Positions 38,370 to 50,669 of a stretch of DNA of 64,000 nucleotides are shown here, in pieces. The stretch is from Lepidodermella squamata. Lineage: Eukaryota; Gastrotricha. Position numbers and translations under genes: made by a program. Numbering within the stretch: the stretch's first letter is position 1; every line of letters starts with the position of its first letter. The DNA lies in NCBI GenBank assembly GCA_047495785.1, contig JBLDXI010000013.1, positions 3,906,001 through 3,970,000 of the forward strand, written 5' to 3'. The notes beneath the pieces were generated by a model that was not told the origin of the DNA, searched no databases, and worked only from the letters and a program-made list of their open reading frames with translations.

Positions 38370-41300
38370 TTATTTCGAAAAACGCTGTTGCATCGTGTTG
38401 AGTTGTTGCAGAATCGGCGAGGGCAGATCAATCGGCAGGTAGTCGTCGAAGAATTGGCGAGTGGCAGCCAATTCACGCTCCCAGAAGTCCTTATCCAGGC
38501 CGAAGAGAGCGTCGTAGTCGAACGACGACAGGCCAGACGTATTGAGGCCGTTTTCACGCGACGGCACGCCAAAGCCCAGCTGGTTGATTTCAGCGCACTG
38601 CTCGCCGTCGATGCGGCGGAAAATCCAGTCGAGAACGCGGCTGTTCTCGCTGAAGCCCGGCCATAGCAGACGGCCGTTGTTGTTCGTACGGAACCAGTTC
38701 ACCTCGAAGATTTTCGGGCGGTTCAGGTTCTTACGCAGGCCGAAGCTGAGCCAGTGGCGCAGGTACGTGCCGAAGTTCAGACCGAAGTACGCCCGCATGG
38801 CGAACGGGTCTTGAACCATGCGGTTGACGTCATTGTCCAGGGTGCGCATAGCGGCGCCGAGGAAGATGCCCTGGTTCCAGTCACCAGCCTCCATGACCAG
38901 CGGGATGCCGCCGGAATCAGTACGGCGGACACCGAAAACAATCGCGTCGATCACAACACCCTCGGGCTGGTCCCAGGCCGGGTCAATGGCCGGGCATTGC
39001 GCGACCGGGGTGCAGAAACGGGCGTTCGGGTGCGCCGCGGTCGTGCCATTCGAGCGAGACCACGCCTTACCACGCCAGTCCGTGATCGAAACACCGCTCG
39101 GCGGGTCTTCCAGGCCCTCCCAATAAACACCACCGTCACTGGTCTCGGCGACATTGGTGAAAATCGTGTTCTCGAAAATCATCTTCATCGCCTTGGGGTT
39201 GGTTCGGTAGTTCGTGCCGACGCAGAGACCGAAGAAGCCGGCTTCGGGGTTGATAGCCCGCAGGTTGCCCTGGTTGTCGAAACGCAGCCAGGCGGTGTCG
39301 TCGTTCAGGCACGTGATTTTGTAGCCGGGCAGGCTGGCTTCCATCATCGACAGGTGGAGACGGCCGCAGCCGGCGGTGAAGCACATGGCCATGTAGCGCT
39401 TCTTGCCGGCCGGGTTCGTCACGCCGATGATCATGATGTGTTCGGCCAAGAAACCCTGGCTGCAGGCCATCGCCGTACCGAGACGCAGGGCGAATGAGCG
39501 CTTGCTGGCCAGAGAGTTGCCGCCGTAGGCACTGCCATAAGAATGGATTTCCCAAGTCTCGGGAATGTGAGCGACAATCACACGTTCACTGAAAGAAGAA
39601 AAAGAAGAAAATTATCAAATAATTAAGGTGGGTTATTTTAATCCAATTTAAAAAATCGGCCGAAACATCTTCTAAATTAAGTCATTGTGAACGTTTTAGG
39701 ATGTTTGTGACCCTTCAAATCTAAACATTTCCACCGCGAGAATTCCTAACATATAAATAGCCACTAATAAAAACTAAGAAATAAACTACTTCGGCCCAAT
39801 TGATTTAGAATAAATCGCTTAAAAGAGTGAAGAACTTACGGATCACAAGGCCATTCACGGGTGTGGCGGTTCGGAATATTCAAAGGACCGCCGACTGAGT
39901 GAAGGCAGCGAACAAAGTTCTTCTGGCCAAGAGCGGCGAGCGCCTTATTGCCAGTTCGGGTCATGATAGTCAACGAGGCAGCGACGTAGGGCGAATCGGT
40001 CAGCTGGACACCGTAGCGGGCCATCGACGAGCCAACGGGGCCCATGCTGAACGGCAGGACGTACATGGTACGGCCAGTCATGGAATTGCGGAAGCGGTCC
40101 TCGTAGATGTGGGCGTAGTCGTCGGGCGACATCCACCGGCCGAGGTTCGACTTGACACCCGGGGCGGCGGGAGGCACGGCGTCCTCCTCGTTCGGGGTGA
40201 TGACGTAGGTCTTCTCCTCGTTCTGCATACGGCAGACGTCCTCAGGGTCAGTTCGGGCCAAATAGCAATTTCTGTACTTGGGCAACTTCCAAATCGTGCC
40301 CTGCTCCTCGGCAATGTGCAGCAGCTCGAGGCGTTCCTCGTACGAACCGTCGCAAATGTAGACCGAAGATGGGTTGCAGATCTCCATGGTATCGAGGACG
40401 AATTGACGAACCTTTGGCGGGAGGGCCTCCAGATCACCCTTGGCAATGGTGCACGGGTGAGAGTGGATGTAACGAACACCAACAACACGGCTAGGCATGT
40501 TTGTAATACGACTCTTCAGAGCATACAACTCGTTTTCAATTTCAACCGGGGTATCCATGGGCAGTTGTTCTTGGAAGAATTTCTTCAGACCACGGTATTC
40601 TTCCAGCCAGAAATCATGCGGTACTGACAAGAGCTGTTCCATATCGACAGGCGGGAGGCCGTCGACGTTGATTGAGTTGGCTGACGGGATCATGCCGATC
40701 GGGGACACGTTCGCGCAGTCTTCGCCCTCGAGACGGCGGCAGATCCAGTCGAGGACACGGCTGTTTTCACCGTAGCCAGGCCAGAGGAACTTTCCGGACT
40801 TTTGATCTTTACGGAACCAGTTGACATGGTAGATCTTGGGAAGCTTCAGACCGCGAATTTGAGCGAAGTGCAACCAATGGCGCAAATAGTGACCAAAGCT
40901 GTAGAATAAATATTAACAATTAAAAAATTGAATTTTTTAATTTAAGTTTTGAAATAAAATTTTTAAAATTTAAAATTTTGAATTTTGAATTTAACAGGCA
41001 AAAATCCGCCCTAAAAGTATTCCATTCAGCAATTTTAACAAATTTAATAATTTAGATAATCTTGATCATAATATTTGAAAATCCAATTTATATAAAAATT
41101 TATACCAAAAATTCACAAAATTTATTGAAAATAGCTCAAGACTTACTTGTAACCGAAGAAAGGCTTCATGGCGAACGGATCGCTGCGGACGACTTTAACA
41201 GCCGGGCCATCCTGGGCAGCGGCTGTGGTTTCCGAGCGGACGGTAGCACCAACGAAAACACCGTGGTTCCACGAGAAGCTCTCATAGACGAGTGGGACAC

Positions 41301-42621
41301 CCTCGGGGCGGCGGCCACCGAAGATCACCGCATCGATTGGGACACCCTTCGGGCTCTCCCAGTCTTCGTCGATAATCGGGCATTGATGGGCCGGAGCAGC
41401 GAAACGCGAGTTGGGGTGAGCAGCCGGGCGGCCACAGTCTGGCGTCCACGGCTTGCCATGCCAGTCGGTGATAGCAATGCCAGCTGGGGGCATCTCCATA
41501 CCCTCCCACCAGACACCGCCATCAGAGGTCGACGCGACATTTGTGAAGACAGTGTTTTCGAAAATCGTAGCCATAGCCATCGGGTTTGAATCCATGGAAG
41601 TACCAGGCGCGACACCGAAAAATCCAGCCTCGGGATTGATAGCGTGAAGAACGCCCTTATCATCAAATCGCATCCAGCAAATATCGTCACCGATGCAGGT
41701 AACCTTGTAGCCGGGGATGGTCGGGGTCAACATGGCCAGATTAGTTTTACCACAAGCGGATGGGAAAGCGGCCGTGATGTATTTTTTCTTGCCATTCGGC
41801 ATTTCAATGCGAGAAATCAACATGTGCTCGGCGAACCAACCTTCATCTCGAGCGATCGTGCAACCAATGCGAAGGGCGAAACACTTTTTACCGAGAAGAG
41901 AGTTGCCGCCGTAACCAGAGCCGAAAGACTTGATTTCATATTTATCGGGGAAATGGGCGACTAACACCTTCTCAGGATTGCATGGCCAGCTGTTGATGAT
42001 GGGGCGTTGAGCCGGAAGGGGGCAGCCGATAGAATGGAGACAACGGACGAAATCTCCGACACCTAGGGTGTCCAGAACACGCTCACCCATACGAGTCATA
42101 ATACGCATAGATAGCACAACATAAGCCGAGTCAGTCAGTTGGATGCCGATTTTCGACAGGGTCGAGCCGACTGGACCCATGCTGAAGGGAATAACGTACA
42201 TGGTGCGGCCCTTCATGCAACCAGGCCAGCGTTCTAGAGCTGCCTTTTCGTACTCCTCAGGCGACATCCAGATACCAAGTTCGCCCTTGACGCCCTCTTT
42301 CGGGGTGGGCACGGCCTCTTCCCTCCTTTTCGTGACAATGACGGTTTTTGATTCAACGCGAGCAACATCAGCCGGGTCGGTCAGGGCCAGGTAGCAGTTC
42401 TTGTACTTCGGCAGCGGCTTCAACGCGCCTTCTTTGACCAGAGAAGCGATCAACTTATCAGCCTCCTCTTGCGAGCCGTCGCAGATCCATAGATTGTCCG
42501 GCTTGCAAATGGCGACGTTTTCTTCGACGAAATCGCGCACTTTTCGCGATAGATGCGCCCAATCGCCGTTGATCACTGGGATCGCCAGCTGAGCCGAGCT
42601 GTCAGTGCGAGCACGGGTCAT
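38370..42621 (-). CDS. tandem-fused double PEP carboxykinase (active domain plus pseudo-PEPCK domain), copy A
   Basis: Exons are 42621-41147, 40898-39840 and 39588-38370, both introns phase 2, giving one 1250-residue protein. Residues 1-626 are a complete GTP-dependent PEPCK ending ALKSRITNM, the usual end of the enzyme. It has P-loop FPSACGKT (286-293), metal/nucleotide DD (312-313), His266, Lys245-Lys246 and YGGN. Without a stop, exon 2 continues through a linker of about 19 residues into a second full-length PEPCK domain (about 646-1250). There the P-loop reads FTAGCGRL (915-922), the kinase-2 strand LNDDTAWL, and Lys246 is replaced by Arg875; His895 is kept. The first domain should convert oxaloacetate and GTP to phosphoenolpyruvate. 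The second is probably catalytically dead or altered. No in-frame stop or splice site divides the halves. Confidence 0.95.
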
Positions 42622-43030
42622 TCCAGATTTAACAACACACTATACCTCCTTAATATTATCTCTCTAAAAAAAAAACAAATCAGAACATTGAAATCAAATT
42701 TATTCAAATTTTGAAATACGGATGGATTTTATAATAAGATAGCATGCAATTTCGCACCATCCAACGAAAAATTTGAAGAGAGGTGAAGATAAAATCAAGT
42801 TTTATCTAGTGCGCCAAATAAATTATCACGAGTATCTCTAGAAAATTGACTCGGAGTGAATAGTAACACGGGTTTTAATGCTAAAATTGAGAAGTATTTT
42901 GTTTCTGACAAGACTCATCCTAGTTGAACTGGACGACAAATACAAAAGCAAGAGGGCGAGACTGATGTATCACTAACCACCACATCAATTAATCGAGTCA
43001 TTCAAGTCTTTCGTTGCTTGATTTTCATGT
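42622..43030 (-). promoter_or_regulatory. intercistronic region between the two PEPCK fusions
   Basis: 409 nt on the minus strand. An AATAAA (TTTATT on the plus strand near 42695) follows PEPCK copy B. A strong polypyrimidine-AG acceptor (tttttttttttag, AG at 42665-42664) precedes the copy A ATG. This suits trans-spliced expression, but an independent promoter cannot be excluded. Confidence 0.5.
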
Positions 43031-46000
43031 TTACAACTTTCCTTGCAGGACGTTCAGTTGCTGGAGAAGAGCCGATGGCAGGTCGACTGGCAGTTGTTCG
43101 TCGAAGAACTTGCGAGTAGCAGCAAGTTCGCGCTTCCAGAAATCGCTATCAATGCCGAACAGGCCGTCGTAGTCGAACTGAGCCAGGCCGTTGGTGTTGA
43201 TACCGCCATCGCGAGCCGGGACGCCCAGGCCTAGCTTATTGACCTCGGCGCACTGTTCGCCCTCGAGGCGTCGGAAAACCCAATCGACGACGCGAGCATT
43301 TTCGCCGAAACCTGGCCAAAGGAGGCGGCCGTTGTTGTTCGTGCGGAACCAGTTGACCTGGTAGACCTTGGGCAGTTGCAGGCCTTTGCGGAGGCCAAAG
43401 CCGAGCCAGTGGCGCAGGTAGGTTCCGAAATTAACACCGAAATACGCGCGCATCGAGAACGGGTCGTGGACTACCTGGTTCGAGGCGGTGTCCAGGGTGC
43501 GCAGAGCCGCGCCCAGGAACACACCCTGGTTCCAGTCGCCGGCCTCCATGACCAGCGGCATTCCACCGGCATCGGTGCGGTGAGTTCCGAACAGGATCGC
43601 ATCGATGACAACACCCTCCTGATCGTCCCAGGCCGGGTCAGCGACCGGGCACTGAGAAATCGGGGTGCAGAAACGCGAGTTGGGCTGAGCGGCTGGGGTT
43701 CCGCTCGCACGGGTCCAGGCCTTACCGCGCCAGTCCGTGATCGAAATGCCGGTCGGAGGCTCCTCCAGACCCTCCCAGAACACGCCACCATCAGAGGTCT
43801 CGGCAACATTGGTGAAAATCGTGTTTTCGAAGACCATCTTCATGGCCTTGGGGTTGGTTTGGTAGTTCGTGCCTACGCACAGGCCGAAAATACCAGCCTC
43901 AGGGTTGACAGCGCGCAGCTGGCCGTGGTTATCGAACTGCAGCCAGGCGGTGTCGTCGTTCATGCAGGAGATCTTATAGCCGGGGAGGGCCGACTCCATC
44001 ATGGACATGTGCAGGCGACCGCAGCCGGCCGGGAAACACAGGGCGAAGTAGCGCTTCTTGCCAGCCGGGTTCGTGACACCGATGATCTTGATGCGTTCGG
44101 CCATGAAGCCCTGGCTAGCGCCCATTGCCGAGCCGAGGCGGAGAGCGAACGAGCGCTTGCTAGCAATCGAGTTGCCACCATAAGCGCTGCCATACGAGTG
44201 GATCTCCCAAGTTTCGGGAATGTGGGCGACGATGACACGGTCCCTGAACAAAACAACAAAAATGTCGGTTATAAACACTTTCTACTGCCAAATAGTATCG
44301 CGAAACTACGCATTGTTATATATTATCTAAATTGGGCGTGTTCAAAGGTCAAAAAACGCGTGGTTTGTTGATAATAAACGCCTCCTCAATTTTTCATAAT
44401 TTTGGGCGAAACTAGTGACGATCAAATGCCAAATGGTAGAATTGATTTTTCATTAATTTCGCGCTAGAGCGAGATGAGATTTTATATTCCATCTAAAACG
44501 GACCATACCCTAAAAATGGGAGAAACTATTAGGCGATCTAAAATAGCCCCGATGAAAGTAAGACAGCTAATATTCAAGGTGCCTGAAAACTAGGACAGCC
44601 TTATATTAAAGCCAAAAAATAATATAATGGGAAGTTTTGGTATATTCGACAGGTTGGAGCTAAAGTATGTTCGAGCGCGATTTTTGAGAGACTTTTTGCT
44701 TTAACTCACAGAATTCCTAACTGTGCCAAACTTCTAAAATTTACTCTATAGGTCAACTTACGGATCGCAAGGCCATTCGCGGGTATGGCGGTTGGGGACG
44801 TCGAGCGGTCCACCGACTGAATGCAGGCACTTGACGAAGTTCTTCTGACCCAGAGCAGTCAGAGCCTTGTTGCCAGTTCGAGTCATAATCGTCAGAGAAG
44901 CGGCAACATAGGGCGAATCTGTCAGCTGGACACCATAACGAGCCATGGTAGACGCAATCGGGCCCATGCTGAACGGCAGGACGTACATGGTACGGCCAGT
45001 CATCGAGTGCTTGAAGCGGTCCTGGTAGATGCCAGCGTATTCCTGCGGCGACTTCCACTTGCCGAGGATTGACTTGACACCAGCAGCCGGGGTCGGGGTA
45101 ACATCCTCCTCAAGCGGGGTGACAGTGAAAGTATTCGCTTCGGCAGCGACGCGGCCAACATCGTCCGGGTCAGTCCGGGCCAAGTAGCAATTGCGGTACT
45201 TGTTCAGCTTAACAATCGTGCCCTGGTCCTCGGCGATTTTCAGGAGCTCGAGGCGTTCCTCGTACGAGCCATCGCAGATGTAGACAGAAGCCGGGTTGCA
45301 GGTTTCAATCGTGTCCAAAACGAATTGACGCACCTTAGGCGGCAGGGCTTCCAGGTCACCCTTGGCAATGGTGCACGGGTGAGAGTGGATGTAGCGAACG
45401 CCGACAATGCGACGCGGGATGTTGGTAATACGGCTCTTCAAGGCGTACAACTCGTTTTCGATTTCAACCGGGGTATCCATCGGCAGCTGTTCCTGGAAGA
45501 ACTTCTTAATACCGCGGTATTCTTCCAGCCAGAATTCCTTCGGAACAGACAGCAATTGCTCCATGTCGATGTTGCCAGACAGGCCTTTCAGGTTGATGGA
45601 GTCGAGTTTCGGGACATAGCCGACCGGTGACAAATCGGCGCAGTCTTCGCCTTCCAAACGGCGGCAGATCCAGTCGATAACGCGGCTGTTCTCGCCGAAA
45701 CCAGGCCAGAGGAACTTGCCGGTCTTGGTGCACTTGCGGAACCAGTTGACGTGGTAGATCTTGGGCAGCTTCAGACCACGGATTTGACCGAAATGCAGCC
45801 AGTGGCGCAAGTAGTGGCCAAAGCTAAAGCAAAACAAGATTGTTAACTAATGACCCAAAATTCATCTAGATTTGAATTTTTTAATAAAACTAAAAAAAAT
45901 CCGCCTTAGAAAAAATAGTACTTATTAGCTTACTTGTAGCCGAAGAATGGCTTCATAGCGAAGGGGTCACTTCGGACGACCTTGACAGCGGGGCCATCCT

Positions 46001-47378
46001 GAGCGGCCGCGGTTGTTTCCGAGCGAACAGTCGCGCCAGCAAAAACACCGTGGTTCCACGAGAAGGTCTCGAAGACGAGTGGGACACCCTCAGGGCGACG
46101 ACCGCCGAAAATAACAGCGCTGATTGGGACACCCTTCGGGCTCTCCCAGTCCTTGTCAATGATCGGGCAGTTCTCGGCAGGGGCCGCGAAACGCGAGTTG
46201 GGGTGAGCGGCGAGGCGGCCGCAGTCTGGGGTCCACGGCTTGCCATGCCAGTCGGTGATAGCAACGCCAGCGGGGGGCATCTCCATACCCTCCCACCAGA
46301 CACCGCCATCAGAGGTCGCAGCAACGTTGGTGAAAATCGTGTTCTCGAAAATGGTAGCCATAGCCATAGGGTTCGAGTCGTTCGAAGTACCAGGCGCGAC
46401 ACCGAAAAATCCAGCCTCGGGATTGATAGCCCGCAAGACGCCCTTATCGTCGAATCGCATCCAGCAAATATCGTCACCGATGCAGGTGACCTTGTAGCCG
46501 GGGATGGTCGGGGTCAACATGGCTAGGTTAGTCTTGCCGCAGGCCGATGGGAAAGCAGCGGTGATGTAATGGGCCTTGCCATTCGGCATTTCGATGCGGG
46601 AGATCAACATGTGTTCAGCGAACCAACCTTCATCTCGAGCGATGGTGCAACCAATACGAAGGGCGAAGCACTTCTTGCCCAACAGAGCGTTACCACCATA
46701 GGCGGAGCCAAATGACTTAATCTCGTATTTATCCGGGAAGTGAGCGACTAGGACCTTCTCCGGGTTACAGGCCCAGCCGTTAGTCAGTTGGCGGGTCGTA
46801 GGCAGAGGGCAACCGACCGAGTGCAGGGCGTGGACGAAATCTCCGACGCCCAAGCAGTCCAGTACAGCTTGACCCATGCGAGTCATGACACGCATCGATA
46901 GGACGACGTACTGCGAATCGGTGAGTTCAACGCCGATTTTCGACAGGGTCGAACCGACCGGGCCCATGCTGAATGGTACCACGTACATGGTGCGGCCCTT
47001 CATGCAACCAGGCCAGCGTTCTAGAGCTGCCTTTTCGTACTCCTCAGGCGACATCCAGATACCAAGTTCGCCATTAACGCCTTGCTTCGGGGTTGGGACG
47101 GCATCTTCCCTCCGCTTGGTGACAATGACGGTCTTTGATTCGACTCGAGCGACATCGGCCGGGTCGGTCAAGGCCAAATAGCAGTTCTTGTACTTCTTCA
47201 GCGGCTTCAACAAACCTTGTTTGACCATTGATTCGGTCAAAGTTTGCGCCTCTTCGAGCGAGCCGTCGCAGATCCAGAGATTGTCAGGTTGGCAGAGGGC
47301 GACATTCTCCTCGACGAAGGCGCGAACCTTCTTCTTCAACGCATCGTAGTTACCGTGGATAACGGGAACGGATGACAT
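43031..47378 (-). CDS. tandem-fused double PEP carboxykinase (active domain plus pseudo-PEPCK domain), copy B
   Basis: Exons are 47378-45934, 45823-44762 and 44243-43031, with intron positions and phases identical to copy A, giving 1239 residues. Domain 1 keeps FPSACGKT (276-283), GDDICWM and the metal-binding His. Domain 2 has P-loop FPAGCGRL (906-913), MNDDTAWL, and additionally Arg886 where the metal-ligand His should be (AERIK against AEHML), so it is even less likely to be catalytic than in copy A. The linker [15 protein letters not shown] is identical in both copies. The gene lies 218 nt downstream of NDUFS3 with an AG acceptor before its ATG. The codons are GC-rich, as in strongly expressed genes. 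Function of the second domain is unknown; a regulatory or structural role is my inference. Confidence 0.95.
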
Positions 47379-47596
47379 TTTAAAATTAGGTAAAATTCAG
47401 GTTAAAATAGCACTAAAGAAACGAATTTCGAAACCGCCAAATCTTTATTGTTTCCGAATATAGCTACAGAGTTCATTCAGCGCAGTGATGAAGAGAGGAT
47501 AAGTAATGCAAAACAAGTCATCGATCATCGATTATTTTGAACTAGTAGGGTGACGGTGTTTTAAGAGCGTTAAATTATATACTACCTTTCGACGGC
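47379..47596 (-). promoter_or_regulatory. intercistronic region NDUFS3 - PEPCK copy B
   Basis: 218 nt on the minus strand. AATAAA (TTTATT at 47444-47449 on the plus strand) is followed about 30 nt later by an acceptor, cgtttctttag (AG at 47414-47413), and then by the PEPCK ATG. The order signal, pyrimidine tract, AG, ATG is what a trans-spliced operon shows. Confidence 0.55.
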
Positions 47597-50508
47597 TTAA
47601 CTTTGCTTTGGCTGTTCAGGCAGCGGGATATCGACGCGGTTCGAAGCCCAGGAAGGCTCCGCCTTTTCCAGGCGGTGGTCAGGGAAGCTTTCCCAAGGGG
47701 TGTTCAGCTCGAATTTACGGTACTCCTGAGCCAATTCGACTGGCTCAATAACGACGCGCTAAAAATGAACAAGTTATAGAGCAAATCTAATTTATATAAA
47801 ACAACACTGGGATGGAAATTTTGAGGTTTAGTCGCTAGATTTTCTATACAGAGCTGGAAATGCGTCTGTGCGTATATGAAATAAACACATTAAATATACG
47901 CCGGCGATGCAGGGAGGGGGGCGTACTCATCGAAGCGCGCTGTTCTGAGCTATCCTAGATTCAGACAGCAATTTTACGCGAAAATTATCGATTGAGCGAA
48001 GCCGCAAAGAGCACTGAATGCTGAATATAATAATACTATGTTGTTTATGAGCCTTGAAGACGTCGAGCGCGGTTTTTTCTCTACTTTTTTTCCTTATACT
48101 TATCAAACGCCAAGCTCTCTACATCGCGATTACGACAACATGCAGTCCTATTATATTAGTAGCTTCTGAGCACCGTAAAAAGCAATATACATATATTCAA
48201 AACAACACTATCGGCTTGCGTTTTTTCATGTACTAACCCAGCCACACCAACAAATAATAAAATGCGTCGTAGTTTTATCCTACAGCAGCTGAACGTGCGC
48301 CGGTTTCAGACAAGGACATTTTTCGCAGTAAATACGTTGGCTTGAACAAATAATGATAATAATAATAATAAATGTATAACATTGTAGTGCGAGACTGGAA
48401 AACGAACTTGGGCATAATGAGGTTAATACTACGAGATAGCATTCTTCACGTATTGCAGCCAACGTAACTCACGAAAAGGATTACAATGGACGGGAAACAA
48501 CAAAAGGGCGTGGCCGAGAAGCGTGAGTAATCCCAGATACGTTTACACTGGAAATGATACCTCGAATGCCCATATGCATTGAGCTCTCAATTACCAGTGT
48601 GATCTAATACATCAAACCGCGCGGTTCAAATCATACCACGGTAGGTTTTGTTTGGATAAAATCAACACGAAATGCAAATTAAGCTGCTATATAACAAAGG
48701 TCACGCTTTTGAAATAGAAAGCTAACGAATGCTAAAGCAGCCACGCCGGCTAATTTTTTGCTATGGGTAAACACGCGACTTAACAGGGGGTTAGGGTTCA
48801 ACCGCAAAAAATCGTCAATTATGACCGAGCGGTTGTAAACAGCATGCCTTATATGACAGGCTGAATTGCGCAATAACAATGGTCAGAAAAAAATAAGATG
48901 CACCACACTTCGTGAAAAATATAGCCACGTGGCGTATTTGCACTATGCTTGGACAATGGCCAGCCAAGATTGATAGCTAACATTGTTGCCAGGAAAACAA
49001 CACGAGCCTATGGGCGCACGCCTAGTTTCAGACACAATTTTCACTGCCAAGCCAGATGTTTCAAATTTAACACTAAACCTGATTACAGACATAAATTTCG
49101 ATTGCTATACTATTTCAACCTCAGAAGTGGGACGCATTTCCAGCTTGTATTTGCGGAGTTCAAGCCCATTCAAAACATTTCGTATTCGTCTGCGAATCGC
49201 GAACATTTTTTTCAACAACGCAACCAGGGTTAACTTTGAAAAAAGTTTTTCGTTATACCCATAAATCTGAAATCTTAACTGTAGGTAAGCAATGTAATTC
49301 CGAATTATTCTGCCAAATTTTGCCAATTTTAAATTGATTCTAGAAACTTAAAACGTGTTGGTTCAACTGGCAATTAGAGGGCTATATTGGTTGCTCGTTT
49401 GGATGCTCAACGGCATCGCGAGTTTCAAAATTAGCCTGTGAAATTGTGGTCGAAATTTGAATAAAATTATTGAGACGGATTAGCAGGTTTTTTATTCACG
49501 TTTTTAATCAAAGATTATCTTCATGCCTAATCTCACCGAATTTAGTCTTCCTTCGACCTCAGAAAGTAAAGGTAACAGATTACCCGCGCCAAATCTTATT
49601 AAAAATTTATTACATAGATATTACAAGGGATCCCAGAACGACTTCGGAAGCCTCCTGTTCTCAGCTTTTTCATAAAGTAACTTGGCAAGAAATCCCTTTT
49701 CTAATCTTCAAACCTGAAAATCTCCTGTGAAGCCTTAAATACCCAAGGCAATCCAAATTTGCCCGTCGTCAGGGTTAAACGAGAATGTGATATTGTAAAC
49801 GTGAATTATGGGGCTGGTTTAAGAATGGAAATTAATACAAACCTTGTGCTCATCATCGTAGCGAACTTCGGTGTAACCAGTAAGCGGGAAGTCCTTGCGG
49901 AAAGGATGGCCTTCAAACCCGTAATCGGTTAGAATTCGGCGCAAATCCGGGTGATTGCGGAAGAAAACGCCATACATATCGTAGACTTCACGTTCGTACC
50001 AATTCGCACCAGCAAAAACTGACACAGCCGAGTCAATAGGCGTCACCTCGTCCGTATAGGTTTTCACCCGAATTCGGCTATTGAATCGCAGTGATAGCAA
50101 ATTATAGACGACTTCAAATCGATATTGACGCGATGGCATATCAACGCCAGCAATATCGGCAATGTTGAGGTATTGGGCGTTGTGGTGGTCTTTCAGGAAA
50201 GCCAGGACCGGAAGAACACCATCCGGGTGGATGAGGATCTCCAGCTCATCGCCATGGCTGACTTGCGCCTTTTGAACGTACTTAGGCAGGCACTCGGCGA
50301 CATAGCGGCCAAATGCAACCAGGGTATCTGTTGTTTCAGCGGGCACCTGGCGAACTGAAGGTCCGCGAGGAGCTTTCGGCTTTGGCGGGGGCGGAGGCGG
50401 TGGGGCTGTTGACAGAGGGGCGATGAAAAACTTGTTTGTTGCCACCGGCATCAGCCTGACAGCACTGCGCATGAACACAGTCGACAAGCGGTTGAGCGCC
50501 AATGACAT
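47597..50508 (-). CDS. NDUFS3: NADH dehydrogenase (ubiquinone) iron-sulfur protein 3, mitochondrial complex I 30-kDa subunit, 2 exons
   Basis: Exons are 50508-49843 and 47758-47597, joined in phase 0 for 275 residues (human 264). The start is a basic, Ser-rich mitochondrial presequence followed by a run of prolines (about 34-47). The family signature [15 protein letters not shown] and then [21 protein letters not shown] is present. Exon 2 supplies the conserved end [16 protein letters not shown] and [13 protein letters not shown]3 is a core subunit of the peripheral arm of complex I near the quinone-reduction end. The single intron is 2.1 kb and holds no gene I can support. The gene follows CPSF1 after 161 nt and precedes PEPCK, so it probably belongs to a multi-gene transcript. 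Confidence 0.96.
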
Positions 50509-50669
50509 TATATATAACGTGTATCCAAAACACTATAAAACAACAAGAGAAAAACAAGATGTAGCTGAATTTTTTTCATCTCCAATATTTCTCAAAAGAC
50601 TACATTACAAATGACACCGAAACGTGTAAAGAAAGAGCGCTTTATTTATTCAATTTTTTTTGCCCGACT
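50509..50669 (-). promoter_or_regulatory. intercistronic region CPSF1 - NDUFS3
   Basis: 161 nt on the minus strand. Two overlapping AATAAA signals (50650-50641) lie 20 nt after the CPSF1 stop. The acceptor tgttgttttatag (AG at 50534-50533) lies about 107 nt further on, just before the NDUFS3 start. Such spacing is typical of nematode operons. Confidence 0.65.

Noticed and set aside
38370-47378. Six separate PEPCK-type genes, one per large open frame
   Set aside because: Each large frame begins and ends at matching splice sites in compatible phase, and the middle frame of each set joins the C-terminal part of one PEPCK to the N-terminal part of the next. Two three-exon genes explain all six.
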